Assembly: GCF_019469185.1 (NCBI RefSeq)
Contig: NZ_CP048264.1
Location: 2,542,001 to 2,606,000, forward strand
Source: Gilliamella sp. ESL0441
GTDB lineage: Bacteria > Pseudomonadota > Gammaproteobacteria > Enterobacterales > Orbaceae
Direction: 5' to 3'
Length of the DNA stretch: 64,000 nt
The notes beneath the pieces were generated by a model, which did no database searches, was not told the origin of the DNA, and saw only the letters and a program-made list of their open reading frames with translations. Below are positions 52,438 through 63,586 of this stretch, piece after piece (positions within the stretch are counted from its first letter, which is position 1; every line of letters starts with the position of its first letter). Made by a program: the position numbers and the translations under genes.

Positions 52438-52931
52438 ATCTTAAAAACCATTCAATATTCTTTATCCTCATTAAAAATCCAACATTAGATGTTGAACAAT
52501 TGGTTTTAAGGATTATTTTCGTCTTCTAACAAAACAATAACAAGTGATTAGATTTGTCTCCATTACACTATAAACAGATGAGTTAGCCCAAAACAGGTAA
52601 ACACCTATCCTACTATCTATTTAAAGATGCTATAAAATACGCAGATAAATTATGATTAATTTAATCAGGATTTACTATTTCATCATCGCAACTTAATGAC
52701 TATATGAAATTTACTATTAAAGTCAGTTTTTAATACAGGTATTTATCAATAAAGACTGAGCAGAATAATGCTTGACCTGTTAAAAGAAGCGGTAATAATA
52801 ATGCAGTGAATTTTGTACTGTATAAGCAAGCCAATCACCACAATTGTCATGCTTGACTAATGATAAGCAAAAATGTGGTTATGGCATTATACAAATATTC
52901 ATTATTATTAACCTAAACTAGGCCTTAACTT
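52438..52931. other. Gene-free upstream region of the purine permease gene
   Basis: About 490 bp of AT-rich sequence without a recognisable gene. A TTGACT at 52852-52857 could be a -35, but the -10 is unclear. I looked for a purine riboswitch core and a PurR box and saw neither. Confidence 0.5.
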
Positions 52932-54242
52932 ATGAATTCAATATTCGAAAAAATATTTCAATTGAAAGCAAAAAAAACCACCATTGGTACTGAAGTGATT
53001 GCAGGATGTACGACATTTCTTACAATGGTCTATATCATCTTTGTTAATCCTTCCATTTTGTCGGCAACAGGCATGGACACCTCAGCAGTATTTGTATTAA
53101 CCTGTTTAGTAACAGCCTTTGCATCGATTTTAATGGGTATGTTTGCTAATTTACCGATAGCGTTGGCGCCGGCTATGGGACTCAATGTATTTTTTGCCTA
53201 TGGCATGTGTGGCGCAATGGGCTATTCTTGGCAAGTGGGAATGGGCGCTATATTTTGGGGATCGTTAATCTTTTTTGCACTATCTCTTTTTAAAGTTCGC
53301 CATTGGCTAATAGAACATATTCCACAATGTTTACGTGTTGGTATCAGTGCGGGTATTGGACTGTTTATTGCATTTATGGGCTTTCAAAATATGGGGATTG
53401 TGGTTAGTTCTCCATCAACATTATTAACCTTAGGCAATATTCTATCTCTTAAAGTCTTATTAGGTTCTCTGGGTTTTTTCATTATTATTATTTTAGCTGC
53501 GCGCAACTTCCATGCAGCGGTTTTAATCTCTATTCTCGTGGTCACATTGCTTGCTCTGTGGCTGGATCCTAATATTCATTATGAAGGCGTCGCCTCTATT
53601 CCACCAAGTGTTTCAAGCGTAGTCGGTCATGTTGATTTAGCCGGTTCGCTTAATATCGGTATAATGGGCGTGATATTTTCCGTCATGATCGTCAGCTTAT
53701 TTGATTCATCAGGTACGATTTTAGCCTTGACCGACAAAGCTGGCATTTCAGACGAAAAAGGACGCTTTCCTAAAATGCGTCAAGCATTATTAATTGATAG
53801 TTTCAGCTCTTCACTTGGTGGGCTTTTTGGGACTTCATCAGTTCTCACTTACATTGAAAGTTCAGCGGGTATTTCCGTAGGTGGTCGCACAGGTTTAACT
53901 GCTGTTGTCGTTGGGATTTTATTTTTAATGATGACATTCTTATCACCTTTAGCGCATTTAGTCCCGACTTATGCAACATCTGGCGCACTAATATTTGTGG
54001 GAATATTAATGGTATCAAGTTTAGTGAAAGTTAACTGGTCTGATTTAACTGACGCAACACCTGCCTTTATTACTGCCTTAATGATGCCTTTTGCTTTCGC
54101 CATTACTGAAGGGGTTGCACTTGGTTTTATCTCTTATGTGGTATTAAAAACCTTTACCGGTAAATTTAAAGAACTCAATCTTTGTGTCATCATTTTTGCT
54201 GTACTATTTGCACTTAAATTTATCTTTATTGATCATCATTAA
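52932..54242 (+). CDS. NCS2/AzgA-type purine permease
   Basis: Proton-coupled nucleobase transporter of the AzgA-like NCS2 group (E. coli AdeP/AdeQ, GhxP/GhxQ), 436 aa with 12-14 hydrophobic segments. Blocks are GCTTFLTMVYIIFVNPSIL near 25-43, LPIALAPAMGLNVFFAYG, the motif FDSSGTILALTDKAG, and FGTSSVLTYIESSAGISVGGRTG. Substrate (adenine versus guanine/hypoxanthine) is undecided. It is a single-gene unit ahead of the str operon, with a stem-loop after the stop. Confidence 0.92.
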   Translation: MNSIFEKIFQLKAKKTTIGTEVIAGCTTFLTMVYIIFVNPSILSATGMDTSAVFVLTCLVTAFASILMGMFANLPIALAPAMGLNVFFAYGMCGAMGYSWQVGMGAIFWGSLIFFALSLFKVRHWLIEHIPQCLRVGISAGIGLFIAFMGFQNMGIVVSSPSTLLTLGNILSLKVLLGSLGFFIIIILAARNFHAAVLISILVVTLLALWLDPNIHYEGVASIPPSVSSVVGHVDLAGSLNIGIMGVIFSVMIVSLFDSSGTILALTDKAGISDEKGRFPKMRQALLIDSFSSSLGGLFGTSSVLTYIESSAGISVGGRTGLTAVVVGILFLMMTFLSPLAHLVPTYATSGALIFVGILMVSSLVKVNWSDLTDATPAFITALMMPFAFAITEGVALGFISYVVLKTFTGKFKELNLCVIIFAVLFALKFIFIDHH

Positions 54243-54250
54243 TCGTCATT

Positions 54251-54273
54251 CCTCATCAATGCTATTGATGAGG
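54251..54273 (+). terminator. Stem-loop after the purine permease gene
   Basis: CCTCATCAAT (54251-54260) pairs with ATTGATGAGG (54264-54273), loop GCT. It is followed by ACCCCCCTC and lacks a U tract. Confidence 0.5.
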
Positions 54274-54413
54274 ACCCCCCTCAATCTTTAACTAATATAT
54301 CCCCCTTTCAGTTGGCGTACACTTAAAAAGTGAAACTTTTTATTACTCATTTATTGGGCATTTTCTTACCAATGAATAAAGTCTATGTTCGATAGTTAAA
54401 TGCGAGCAAAAAC

Positions 54414-54442
54414 TTGACATTATCCTTGTTGAGGTCTAGAAT
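54414..54442 (+). promoter_or_regulatory. str operon promoter
   Basis: A consensus -35 TTGACA (54414-54419), 17-bp spacer and -10 TAGAAT (54437-54442). A leader of about 95 nt precedes rpsL, which has CAGGAGC as ribosome binding site. Confidence 0.88.
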
Positions 54443-54526
54443 CTTGCGACCCAAAACTTATATATTTAGGTTTTGGTCTACAGTTATTAATTACGTATCT
54501 AAAATGCAATTTTAAATTTATTTTAA

Positions 54527-54919
<393 letters not shown>

Positions 54920-54988
54920 TGGAACTCCGTTAAGTAAGGCCAAACTATATAATTCCATTTAACTCATTTGAGTTTTGGGTAAACCTGA

Positions 54989-55489
<501 letters not shown>

Positions 55490-55521
55490 TCTTTCCACTT
55501 GTATTAAGTGGCTTGAAATTA

Positions 55522-55549
55522 GACTGACAGCACATATCTACTGTCAGTC
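55522..55549 (+). other. Hairpin between rpsG and fusA
   Basis: GACTGACAG (55522-55530) pairs perfectly with CTGTCAGTC (55541-55549), loop 10 nt. There is no U tract; likely an mRNA processing or stability element inside the operon. Confidence 0.5.
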
Positions 55550-55598
55550 AACCTAAATGATATTTTATTAAGCAAACGATTCTAAATAGAGGATTAAT

Positions 55599-57704
55599 AT
55601 GGCTCGTACAACCCCTATAGCACGCTACCGTAATATCGGTATCAGTGCACATATTGACGCAGGTAAAACGACAACTACTGAACGTATTTTGTTTTACACT
55701 GGCGTAAGTCACAAAATTGGTGAGGTTCATGATGGCGCAGCTACCATGGACTGGATGGAACAAGAACAAGAACGTGGTATTACTATCACGTCTGCGGCTA
55801 CAACTGCATTCTGGTCTGGTATGGGACAACAATTTGAACCACACCGTATCAATATCATCGACACCCCGGGACACGTTGACTTCACCATCGAAGTAGAACG
55901 TTCTATGCGTGTTCTTGATGGTGCAGTTATGGTTTACTGTGCGGTTGGTGGTGTTCAACCTCAATCAGAAACAGTATGGCGCCAAGCTAACAAATATAAA
56001 GTTCCGCGTATCGCATTTGTAAACAAAATGGACCGTATGGGCGCTAACTTCTTACGTGTGGTTGAGCAAATCAAAACACGTTTAGCGGCAGTGCCTGTTC
56101 CATTAGTATTACCAATCGGTGCAGAAGAAGGCTTTACTGGTGTTGTTGATTTACTTAAACGTAAAGCAATTAACTGGAATGATGCAGACCAAGGTACAAC
56201 CTTTACTTATGAAGATGTACCAGCTGACATGGTTGAGCAAGTCGAAGAATGGCGTGCAAACTTAATCGAAGCTGCAGCAGAAGCTAACGAAGAGTTAATG
56301 GAAAAATACCTAGGTGGTGATGAGTTAACTGAAGAAGAAGTTAAAAAAGCACTACGTGAACGCGTACTTGCTAACGAAATCATCTTGGTAACATGTGGTA
56401 GTGCATTTAAAAATAAAGGCGTTCAGTTCATGCTTGACGCAGTTATTGAGTATTTACCTGCACCAACCGATGTTCCTGCGATTAAAGGTGAATTACAAAA
56501 TGGTGAACCAGCAGAACGTCATTCAAGTGATGATGAACCATTTGCTGCACTTGCATTTAAAATTGCAACTGACCCATTTGTTGGTAACTTAACCTTCTTC
56601 CGCGTTTACTCTGGTGTAGTTAACTCTGGTGACTCAGTGCTTAACTCAGTTAAAGATCGTAAAGAACGCTTTGGTCGTATCGTACAGATGCATGCGAACA
56701 AACGTGAAGAAATCAAAGAAGTTCGTGCAGGTGACATTGCAGCAGCAATCGGTCTTAAAGATGTCACAACTGGTGATACGCTTTGTGCTGAAAATTCACC
56801 AATTATTCTTGAAAGAATGGAATTCCCTGAGCCGGTTATCTCGGTTGCAGTTGAACCAAAAACTAAAGCTGACCAAGAAAAAATGGGTATTGCTTTAGGT
56901 CGTTTGGCAAAAGAAGATCCATCATTCCGTGTCTGGACTGATGAAGAATCAAACCAAACTATCATTGCTGGTATGGGTGAATTGCATCTTGAAATCATCG
57001 TAGACCGTATGAAACGTGAATTTAACGTTGAAGCGAATGTCGGTAAACCTCAAGTTGCTTACCGTGAAACAATTCGTACAACAGTTAAAGACATCGAAGG
57101 AAAACATGCAAAACAATCTGGTGGTCGTGGTCAATACGGTCATGTTGTTATCGACATGTATCCATTAGAAGCGGGTGGTGCTGGTTACGAATTTGTTAAC
57201 GAAATCAAAGGTGGGGTAATTCCGGGTGAATTTATTCCTGCAGTAGATAAAGGTATCCAAGAGCAATTGAAATCAGGGCCTTTAGCTGGTTATCCAGTTG
57301 TGGATCTCGGTGTGCGTTTACATTTTGGTTCTTACCATGATGTCGACTCATCTGAAATTGCCTTTAAACTTGCCGCATCAATGGCATTTAAAGAAGGCTT
57401 CATGAAAGCTAAACCTGTGCTTTTAGAACCAATTATGAAAGTAGAAGTTGAAACCCCTGAAGATTATATGGGTGACGTTATCGGTGACTTAAACCGTCGT
57501 CGTGGTATGATCGAAGGCATGGATGATACTGCAACAGGTAAAACTGTTCGTGCGCAAGTACCTCTTTCAGAAATGTTTGGCTATGCGACAGACCTTCGTT
57601 CACAAACACAAGGTCGTGCTTCTTACTCTATGGAGTTCTTGAAGTATAACGAAGCACCTTCAAACATCGTAACAGCAATTATTGAAGCTCGTAAAGCGAA
57701 ATAA
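55599..57704 (+). CDS. fusA: Elongation factor G
   Basis: Translocation GTPase, 701 aa (E. coli 704). G1 is [10 protein letters not shown] (17-26), the switch I region [13 protein letters not shown]3 DTPGHVDF and G4 NKMDR. Domain IV contains [17 protein letters not shown]. It ends [13 protein letters not shown]. Codon use is biased to the preferred set, as expected for a highly expressed gene. Confidence 0.99.
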   Translation: MARTTPIARYRNIGISAHIDAGKTTTTERILFYTGVSHKIGEVHDGAATMDWMEQEQERGITITSAATTAFWSGMGQQFEPHRINIIDTPGHVDFTIEVERSMRVLDGAVMVYCAVGGVQPQSETVWRQANKYKVPRIAFVNKMDRMGANFLRVVEQIKTRLAAVPVPLVLPIGAEEGFTGVVDLLKRKAINWNDADQGTTFTYEDVPADMVEQVEEWRANLIEAAAEANEELMEKYLGGDELTEEEVKKALRERVLANEIILVTCGSAFKNKGVQFMLDAVIEYLPAPTDVPAIKGELQNGEPAERHSSDDEPFAALAFKIATDPFVGNLTFFRVYSGVVNSGDSVLNSVKDRKERFGRIVQMHANKREEIKEVRAGDIAAAIGLKDVTTGDTLCAENSPIILERMEFPEPVISVAVEPKTKADQEKMGIALGRLAKEDPSFRVWTDEESNQTIIAGMGELHLEIIVDRMKREFNVEANVGKPQVAYRETIRTTVKDIEGKHAKQSGGRGQYGHVVIDMYPLEAGGAGYEFVNEIKGGVIPGEFIPAVDKGIQEQLKSGPLAGYPVVDLGVRLHFGSYHDVDSSEIAFKLAASMAFKEGFMKAKPVLLEPIMKVEVETPEDYMGDVIGDLNRRRGMIEGMDDTATGKTVRAQVPLSEMFGYATDLRSQTQGRASYSMEFLKYNEAPSNIVTAIIEARKAK

Positions 57705-57725
57705 TTATTTATATAAATAAAGTAA

Positions 57726-57751
57726 CACTTCCCTACAAAATGAGGGAAGTG
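57726..57751 (+). other. Hairpin between fusA and tuf
   Basis: CACTTCCCT (57726-57734) pairs perfectly with AGGGAAGTG (57743-57751). No U tract; it may lower readthrough or mark mRNA processing before tuf. Confidence 0.5.
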
Positions 57752-57760
57752 ATTTAATAA

Positions 57761-58957
<1,197 letters not shown>

Positions 58958-58997
58958 TTTAAAACCTTCTATTGCATCACCGATGCAAACAAGTAAG

Positions 58998-59024
58998 AAA
59001 GGCGTACATTGTACGCCTTTTTTA
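58998..59024 (+). terminator. str operon terminator
   Basis: AAAGGCGTAC pairs with GTACGCCTTT around ATT, followed by a T-rich tail (stem 58998-59020). A canonical rho-independent terminator. Confidence 0.92.
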
Positions 59025-59088
59025 TTTAAAAATATTAATACCACAATACTAAACCACACTAGCCAAAACTAACATGGTTTTATCAAAA

Positions 59089-59694
59089 TTATACTTTAAA
59101 CGTAATCCACGGTTTAAATTTAACCACTGTTTGAATCAAACCGGCGTTTTGCTGTGCTTCAATTACAGGTGTGATAGGTTTATAGGCCGTGGGAGCCTCT
59201 TCACGTAGCCGCTCTTCTTTTAAAGTAATACATTGCCAAGGTAAGTTAACCTTATCATATTCGACTTTTTTGCTACGCATAGCTTGTCGTCTTTCTGCTC
59301 GACCAGTACCGTGTAAACAAGACCATAACCAATCAGCATGACCTTTATCCACTGCTACATAAGAGTGATCACCCATTGAGCCAAGGATTAAAGCTATCTG
59401 ACCAGCATAAGCAGGCGTTGCCCCTTTACGATGAATATTCATCTCATGTTCAGGCAAAATGATATTGTGCGAAATGTCGACCACGAGTTGACTATTATCT
59501 TGATGAAAAATAGTTGCAAGTGATTTACGTATCAATTCGGTAATCACAATTCGATTAATCCAAGCATAAAGCGCAGCAACGCCCATAGCTTGTAAATAGG
59601 CTTGTTCGTGACTATCTGTTAAACCAAACAATCCTGATTTTGGTTGTTTTTCATTAGTCGACCATAAAACTTTTGCTTTATCTTGCAAACTCAA
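59089..59694 (-). pseudogene. rtcB: Truncated rtcB (C-terminal half), copy 1
   Basis: A 201-codon frame matching only the C-terminal half of RNA ligase RtcB (full length about 400 aa). Family blocks are QAMGVAALYAWINR, HNIILPEHEM, RKGATPAYAGQIAL and the C-terminal AYKPITPVIEAQ. The N-terminal metal-site half is missing, the start would be a TTG, and TAA lies three codons upstream. Canonical IPGSMG reads ILGSMG and SHGAGR reads LHGTGR, so the guanylylation region is drifting. It shares 155 of 165 residues with copy 2 by hand count. Almost certainly a non-functional remnant. Confidence 0.85.
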
Positions 59695-59745
59695 ACTAAA
59701 TTAAGACAAATATTTTTTAAGCTATAGGCATCATTACCGCGTTGT

Positions 59746-60017
59746 TTTCTGTTCTCGAAACAAAAAAATGTATATTCATTATGTCATGTTCTATGTCTGA
59801 AAAGAAAAGCCCTTTTTTCTAATATATATCGTTCTATTCAATTGATAAGTGTAATTAATTAAAAAATTTTATATTACTATTAGTTTGTTATTTAATTATC
59901 AACAGTATTGCATTTTTATTTTATCAGTAGTCTTTATTTTATATTGAGCCATGTATAATAAAAGTTAAAATTGAACTTATTTTTAATATCTACATTTGAG
60001 AGGATGAAAAATAAAAT
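59746..60017. other. AT-rich gene-free stretch before the Imm11-like gene
   Basis: No gene recognised. It contains only A/T-rich tracts and the ribosome binding site AGAGG (59999-60003) of the next gene, followed by a 5-codon frame (60004-60021) that overlaps its ATG. Confidence 0.4.
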
Positions 60018-60563
60018 ATGAAAGATTTTGAATATTATTTCATGATGTGTAAAGAAGATCAGGCTTTTCCAATGATTGATCTCTTAGATCAAAGAAAAGA
60101 AATAATCAAGGCTCAATTGGGAGATCCTTTACCTCGTCATCCTGTATTAGCCGATTACTTAACAGGCTCTAAAGATTTTGTTACTAAAAAAATTGCCAAC
60201 ATAATGTTAGCTATGAATATGGAAGGGGTGCGTATTGTACCGATAGAGCTTTCAGACCGGAAAGGTGGCTACATTGATGATTATTACTGTATTTACGTTG
60301 ATGATAATACGTTTGAAGCATTGGACAAAGAAAAATCAGATTATAAATACGACGAAAAATGTGATATGTACTTTATTAACAAATATGTCTTAGACAGAGA
60401 AGTTTTAAAAAAAATTCCATTAAACAAACGTTTGGGATGGAGATTATTAGAAGAGCCCGGAATTTATTTATATCATAAATCAGTAATTGATGAAATCAAA
60501 AAACTAAATCCAACCGGTGTTGAATTTATAAATATTGAAGAATATGAGGGAATGTATAATTAA
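60018..60563 (+). CDS. Imm11/DUF1629-like immunity protein (orphan)
   Basis: An acidic 181-aa cytoplasmic protein. The C-terminal pattern NKRLGWRLLEEPGIYLYHKSVIDEIKKLNPTGVEFINIEEYEG resembles the Imm11/DUF1629 immunity family of polymorphic toxin systems (a residue-rich 'hydrophobic-then-TGVxF' ending), as I remember it. The Tyr/Asp-rich centre (DDYYCIYVDDNTFEAL) is also typical of immunity proteins. No toxin is found beside it; the flanks are rtcB and ggt remnants. It may be left over from a toxin-immunity array or be protective on its own. Family call is moderate. Confidence 0.5.
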   Translation: MKDFEYYFMMCKEDQAFPMIDLLDQRKEIIKAQLGDPLPRHPVLADYLTGSKDFVTKKIANIMLAMNMEGVRIVPIELSDRKGGYIDDYYCIYVDDNTFEALDKEKSDYKYDEKCDMYFINKYVLDREVLKKIPLNKRLGWRLLEEPGIYLYHKSVIDEIKKLNPTGVEFINIEEYEGMYN

Positions 60564-60625
60564 AGTTTAATAAATCTATGATAATTTATGAATTAGGTAT
60601 AGATGGAAATAACCCAACCTAATTA

Positions 60626-60888
60626 GGATTTCCTTTACTTGTAGCCATTAATGCACCTAGATGGTTGCACGGGCGCACATGGGATGCATCTTCCAATAAT
60701 CTTAAAGTTGAAGAACGCATACCTAACGATGTGATTCATTCCCTCAAATTACGTGGACATGATGTGCAAATTGTTGATGATTACACCGATACCATGGGTC
60801 ATACCGTGCCATTCTTATCGATGCAAATCATCATCTACTAATGGGCGCAAACGACCCTAGAGAGGATGGTTTAGCGACTGGATATTAA
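60626..60888 (+). pseudogene. ggt: Gamma-glutamyltransferase C-terminal remnant, frameshifted
   Basis: The plus strand reads APRWLHGRTWDASSNNLKVE, then ERIPNDVIHSLKLRGHDVQ and IVDDYTDTMGHT, then shifts frame near 60810 and continues AILIDANHHLLMGANDP and REDGLATGY to a TAA at 60886-60888. These are the conserved last ~85 residues of gamma-glutamyltranspeptidase-like proteins (INAPRW, DYTD-MGHA, GADPRGDG-A-GY). Upstream sequence is gone. It is too short for automatic ORF callers and was found by reading the frames. Confidence 0.8.
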
Positions 60889-61189
60889 TATTATTTGGGT
60901 AGTGAGTTTATATTTATAATATGATATGACTGCCGAATACCACAAACAAGGTAGTACTTAAGATATGATGATAAAAACAAAGGCTATATGATTTAACATA
61001 GCAAAGTGATTAATGAAATAGGTTTTTTGTGTTTTGAATAATAAAGAACTACATTACAATAATTTAAAGTTGAACTATTAATTTAAATGAAATTTCAATC
61101 TGTTAAGAAGGAAGCTGTTCCTCAGTTGGATCTGACTTTATTAAGAGGAACTTTCCTTTCTATAATAGTTGTAAATTACTACTAAAGAT
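60889..61189. other. Gene-free AT-rich stretch with an imperfect stem-loop
   Basis: No gene is recognised. GTTCCTC (61117-61123) pairs with GAGGAAC (61145-61151), and flanking AAGGAA with TTCCTT extends it across small bulges. Confidence 0.4.
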
Positions 61190-61223
61190 AAAACTAGAGT
61201 TAATAAAACAAACTTCTAGTTTT
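61190..61223 (-). terminator. Terminator-like hairpin downstream of the TM2 gene
   Basis: AAAACTAGA (61190-61198) pairs with TCTAGTTTT (61215-61223), loop 16 nt, with T runs on either strand. It lies 38 bp after the minus-strand TM2 stop. Confidence 0.5.
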
Positions 61224-61261
61224 GTCGTTTTAGTAATTATAGTTTTGTGAAAATTTTAAAT

Positions 61262-61525
61262 TTATGGCATTTGATTTATTTTCGGTGATTTTAGTATGCA
61301 AACTAAATCAACTATCCACCAAATAAAAAGCCCAATTAATATAAAAATACCAATTATTATAGGGAGAGTAATAAAGCCAATTATTGTTAAAACAAGCATT
61401 AAAATACCAGTTCCGACTTTACCTAAATACATCCTATAAACACCAAATGTACCGAGGAAAAACCACAATAAAAGAGTTACAACGACAGAACGGTTATTCC
61501 CAACAAACTCAGATTTAGTTTCCAT
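61262..61525 (-). CDS. TM2 domain-containing small membrane protein
   Basis: An 87-aa protein with two to three hydrophobic segments. VVVTLLLWFFLGTFGVYRMY followed by LGKVGTGILMLVLTIIG matches the TM2 domain (a G-hinge between helices, then GIF-FIGLFIWWIVDLV). AAAGGAG precedes the ATG. Bacterial TM2 proteins are of unknown function, often found near stress or conflict genes. It stands alone in the accessory region. Confidence 0.85.
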   Translation of the reverse strand: METKSEFVGNNRSVVVTLLLWFFLGTFGVYRMYLGKVGTGILMLVLTIIGFITLPIIIGIFILIGLFIWWIVDLVCILKSPKINQMP

Positions 61526-62287
61526 GAAAACTCCTTTTTTTAATTAGATGATTAAAAAATTTAAATAAAATAAATCCTTATTACAAATAAAAGAATAAAA
61601 ATTTATTGATTGTATAGCGTAAAAATAACTACGCAACAATTTTATTTTTAATGCTGTAAACAGTTAATATTATGAAAAATATTCGATTTTATTGTAATTT
61701 TAAACTCTATTTCATTATTTTCCTGTAATAGTATATTCAGGAAAGCGGGGATATTGTATAGAACGGAGGTTTTATTGTAAAGTATCAACATATTATTTTA
61801 CTTTTAGTTAAAAATTAAGTTAATGGCAATATAAATAAAATTTGTTTTTGTCATATCTTCACAATCCTAAAAAGAGCTGTTAGAGCGTTTTTGAGATCGC
61901 TATAAGATTATTTATGATAGTGATTGGTCAATAAATATCAATTAACGTGTTATTCATTTTTCTAACAATACCATCTTTTTACTCAACTATGAGATAGTTT
62001 TTCTTTATCTCCTGAAATGTCGTTTCAACCTAGGAAAAATGACGCATGATAAGATCTGCTATTGAGTAAGTATTGAGTTTAAAACTAAATGGTATCAATA
62101 TATTCACTATTGGTTAATTTGCTCTACATACAGAGATTTACATAAAATAGGGAGTCGTAGCAGAAATATTTGCTATATATAGATATTATTCTGCTAATTT
62201 TGGTCGAAGAATAGCATAGGTGACTATAATAAAAATTGAATTAAATAAAATTAAATTAAGTCGTTAATCTCTTACCAAACAAAAAAT
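61526..62287. other. Gene-poor AT-rich accessory stretch
   Basis: About 760 bp with no recognised gene on either strand. Stops occur in all frames at short intervals. Confidence 0.45.
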
Positions 62288-62368
62288 GTTCAAGAGCTAG
62301 TAATTATTGATGATGAACACTCGATTAAACAACCAAATTTACAGTATCGGTCTACGCTGTTGGTGTGA
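62288..62368 (+). pseudogene. Possible PriA-like helicase fragment
   Basis: The frame reads VQELVIIDDEHSIKQPNLQY then RSTLLV and stops. This resembles the PriA DEEH region (L-I-V-D-E-E-H-x-x-x-Y-K-Q-x-x-x-x-R-Y). The match is short and by eye; it may be chance. Confidence 0.25.
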
Positions 62369-62399
62369 TAAAAAATAGTTATCATTTTTCTTTATAAAA

Positions 62400-62458
62400 A
62401 GCATTTTGTGTTAAAATTTAATACGTTGATAAAATAAGAAATTATTGCACAAAATGCT
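62400..62458. repeat. 11-bp perfect inverted repeat beside rtcB copy 2
   Basis: AGCATTTTGTG (62400-62410) and CACAAAATGCT (62448-62458) flank 37 nt. The right arm ends 10 bp before the rtcB remnant stop. It could be a hairpin terminator for the remnant or a recombination-site relic. Confidence 0.5.
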
Positions 62459-62468
62459 ATTTCGAATG

Positions 62469-63072
62469 TTACACCTTAAACGTAACCCACGGTTTAAGTT
62501 TGACCACTGTTTGAATCAAACCGGCGTTTTGTTGTGCTTTAATCACTGGTGTGATAGGTTTATAGGCTGTAGGGGCCTCTTCACGTAGGCGTTCTTCTTT
62601 TAAAGTAATACATTGCCATGGCAAATTAACCTTATCATATTCGACTTTTTTGCTACGCATAGCCTGTCGTCTTTCTGCTCGACCAGCACCGTGTGAACAA
62701 GACCATAACCAATCAGCATGGCCTTTACCCACTGCTACATAAGAGTGATCACCCATTGAACCTGGGATTAAAGCTATCTGACCAGCATAAGCAGGCGTCG
62801 CCCCTTTACGATGAATATTCATCTCATGTTCAGGCAAAATGATATTGTGCGAAATATCGACCACGAGTTGACTATCATCTTGATGAAAAATAGTTGAAAG
62901 CGATTTACGTATCAATTCGGTAATCACAATTCGATTAATCCAAGCATAACGCGCAGCAACGCCCATAGCTTGAATAGGCTTGTTCGTGACTATCTGTTAA
63001 ACCAAACAATCCTGATTTTGGTTGTTTTTCATTAGTCGGCCATAAAGCTTTTGCTTTAACTTGCAAACTCAA
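62469..63072 (-). pseudogene. rtcB: Truncated rtcB (C-terminal half), copy 2, frameshifted
   Basis: Second copy of the rtcB 3' half, a direct repeat of 59089-59694. A 2-nt deletion near 62967-62975 (GCTTGAATAGG versus GCTTGTAAATAGG in copy 1) breaks the frame; the intact part starts at ATG 62966 (165 aa). Unlike copy 1 it keeps canonical IPGSMG and SHGAGR, with the His that becomes guanylylated. The 5' truncation point and about 45 bp beyond it are shared with copy 1, so the truncation came before the duplication. Confidence 0.85.
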
Positions 63073-63197
63073 ACTAAATTATGACAATTACTTTTTAAGC
63101 GACAGGTATTATTTCTGCTTTGTTTTTTTTAAATATTCGATTGAAAAAATTATCAATATTGTTGCATATATTTTTATGTGTTGAAATTTAAATCTAT

Positions 63198-63211
63198 TGT
63201 ATAATTATACA
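63198..63211 (+). promoter_or_regulatory. 14-bp perfect palindrome / promoter region of the two-gene operon
   Basis: TGTATAATTATACA is its own reverse complement. It contains TATAAT and lies 46 bp before the ATG of the following gene. TTGAAA at 63181-63186 could be a -35 for TTATAC (63205-63210, 18-bp spacing). It may be an operator. Confidence 0.45.
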
Positions 63212-63256
63212 GTGTTTTATGTGTAAACGATAACTTGTTATAAGAAGGTTTGGATT

Positions 63257-63586
63257 ATGGGATTTTTAACAACAACAATATTATCTGGAGCTATTTACGA
63301 TATATTCAAAGGTGGTTTGTCAATAACTAAAAATGCATTAGCTAGTCGATTAAAAAATTGGTTAATTGATGATACAACGCTAGAGAATTTAGCAGACAAA
63401 CTACAAAAATTAAATTTAAATGATGAGATGAGTGAAAAAGCGATAGAAAATAAAATAAATTCTTCGAATGAATTGAAGAATTTGTTAGGCAATATTTCTG
63501 CGCGTAATGTTAATATTCAAATTCACTCAGGAACTGGCGATAATATCATTGGCAATAAAATTACTAACGGGAATAATAATGAATAA
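63257..63586 (+). CDS. GapS6a-like small protein of a putative anti-phage operon
   Basis: A 109-aa protein with AAGAAGG 6 nt before the ATG. Residues ~1-35 are amphipathic or hydrophobic (FLTTTILSGAIYDIFKGGLS), the middle is helical and charged, and the end carries NIQIHSGTGDNIIGNK then TNGNNN. The same H-x-G-x-G-D-N motif starts the next protein. From memory this matches GapS6a of the two-gene GAPS6 defence system described in Gamma-Mobile-Trio islands; I cannot check it here. It overlaps the next gene by 8 nt, so translation is coupled. Confidence 0.6.
   Translation: MGFLTTTILSGAIYDIFKGGLSITKNALASRLKNWLIDDTTLENLADKLQKLNLNDEMSEKAIENKINSSNELKNLLGNISARNVNIQIHSGTGDNIIGNKITNGNNNE

Noticed and set aside
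52438..52931. Purine riboswitch or PurR box in front of the NCS2 permease gene
   Set aside because: No conserved riboswitch core or ACGCAAACGTTTGCGT-like operator was visible.
55548..55964. Long antisense frames in fusA, tuf, ftsH, rpsG and parE
   Set aside because: They mirror strongly biased codons of highly expressed genes on the other strand and resemble no protein family.
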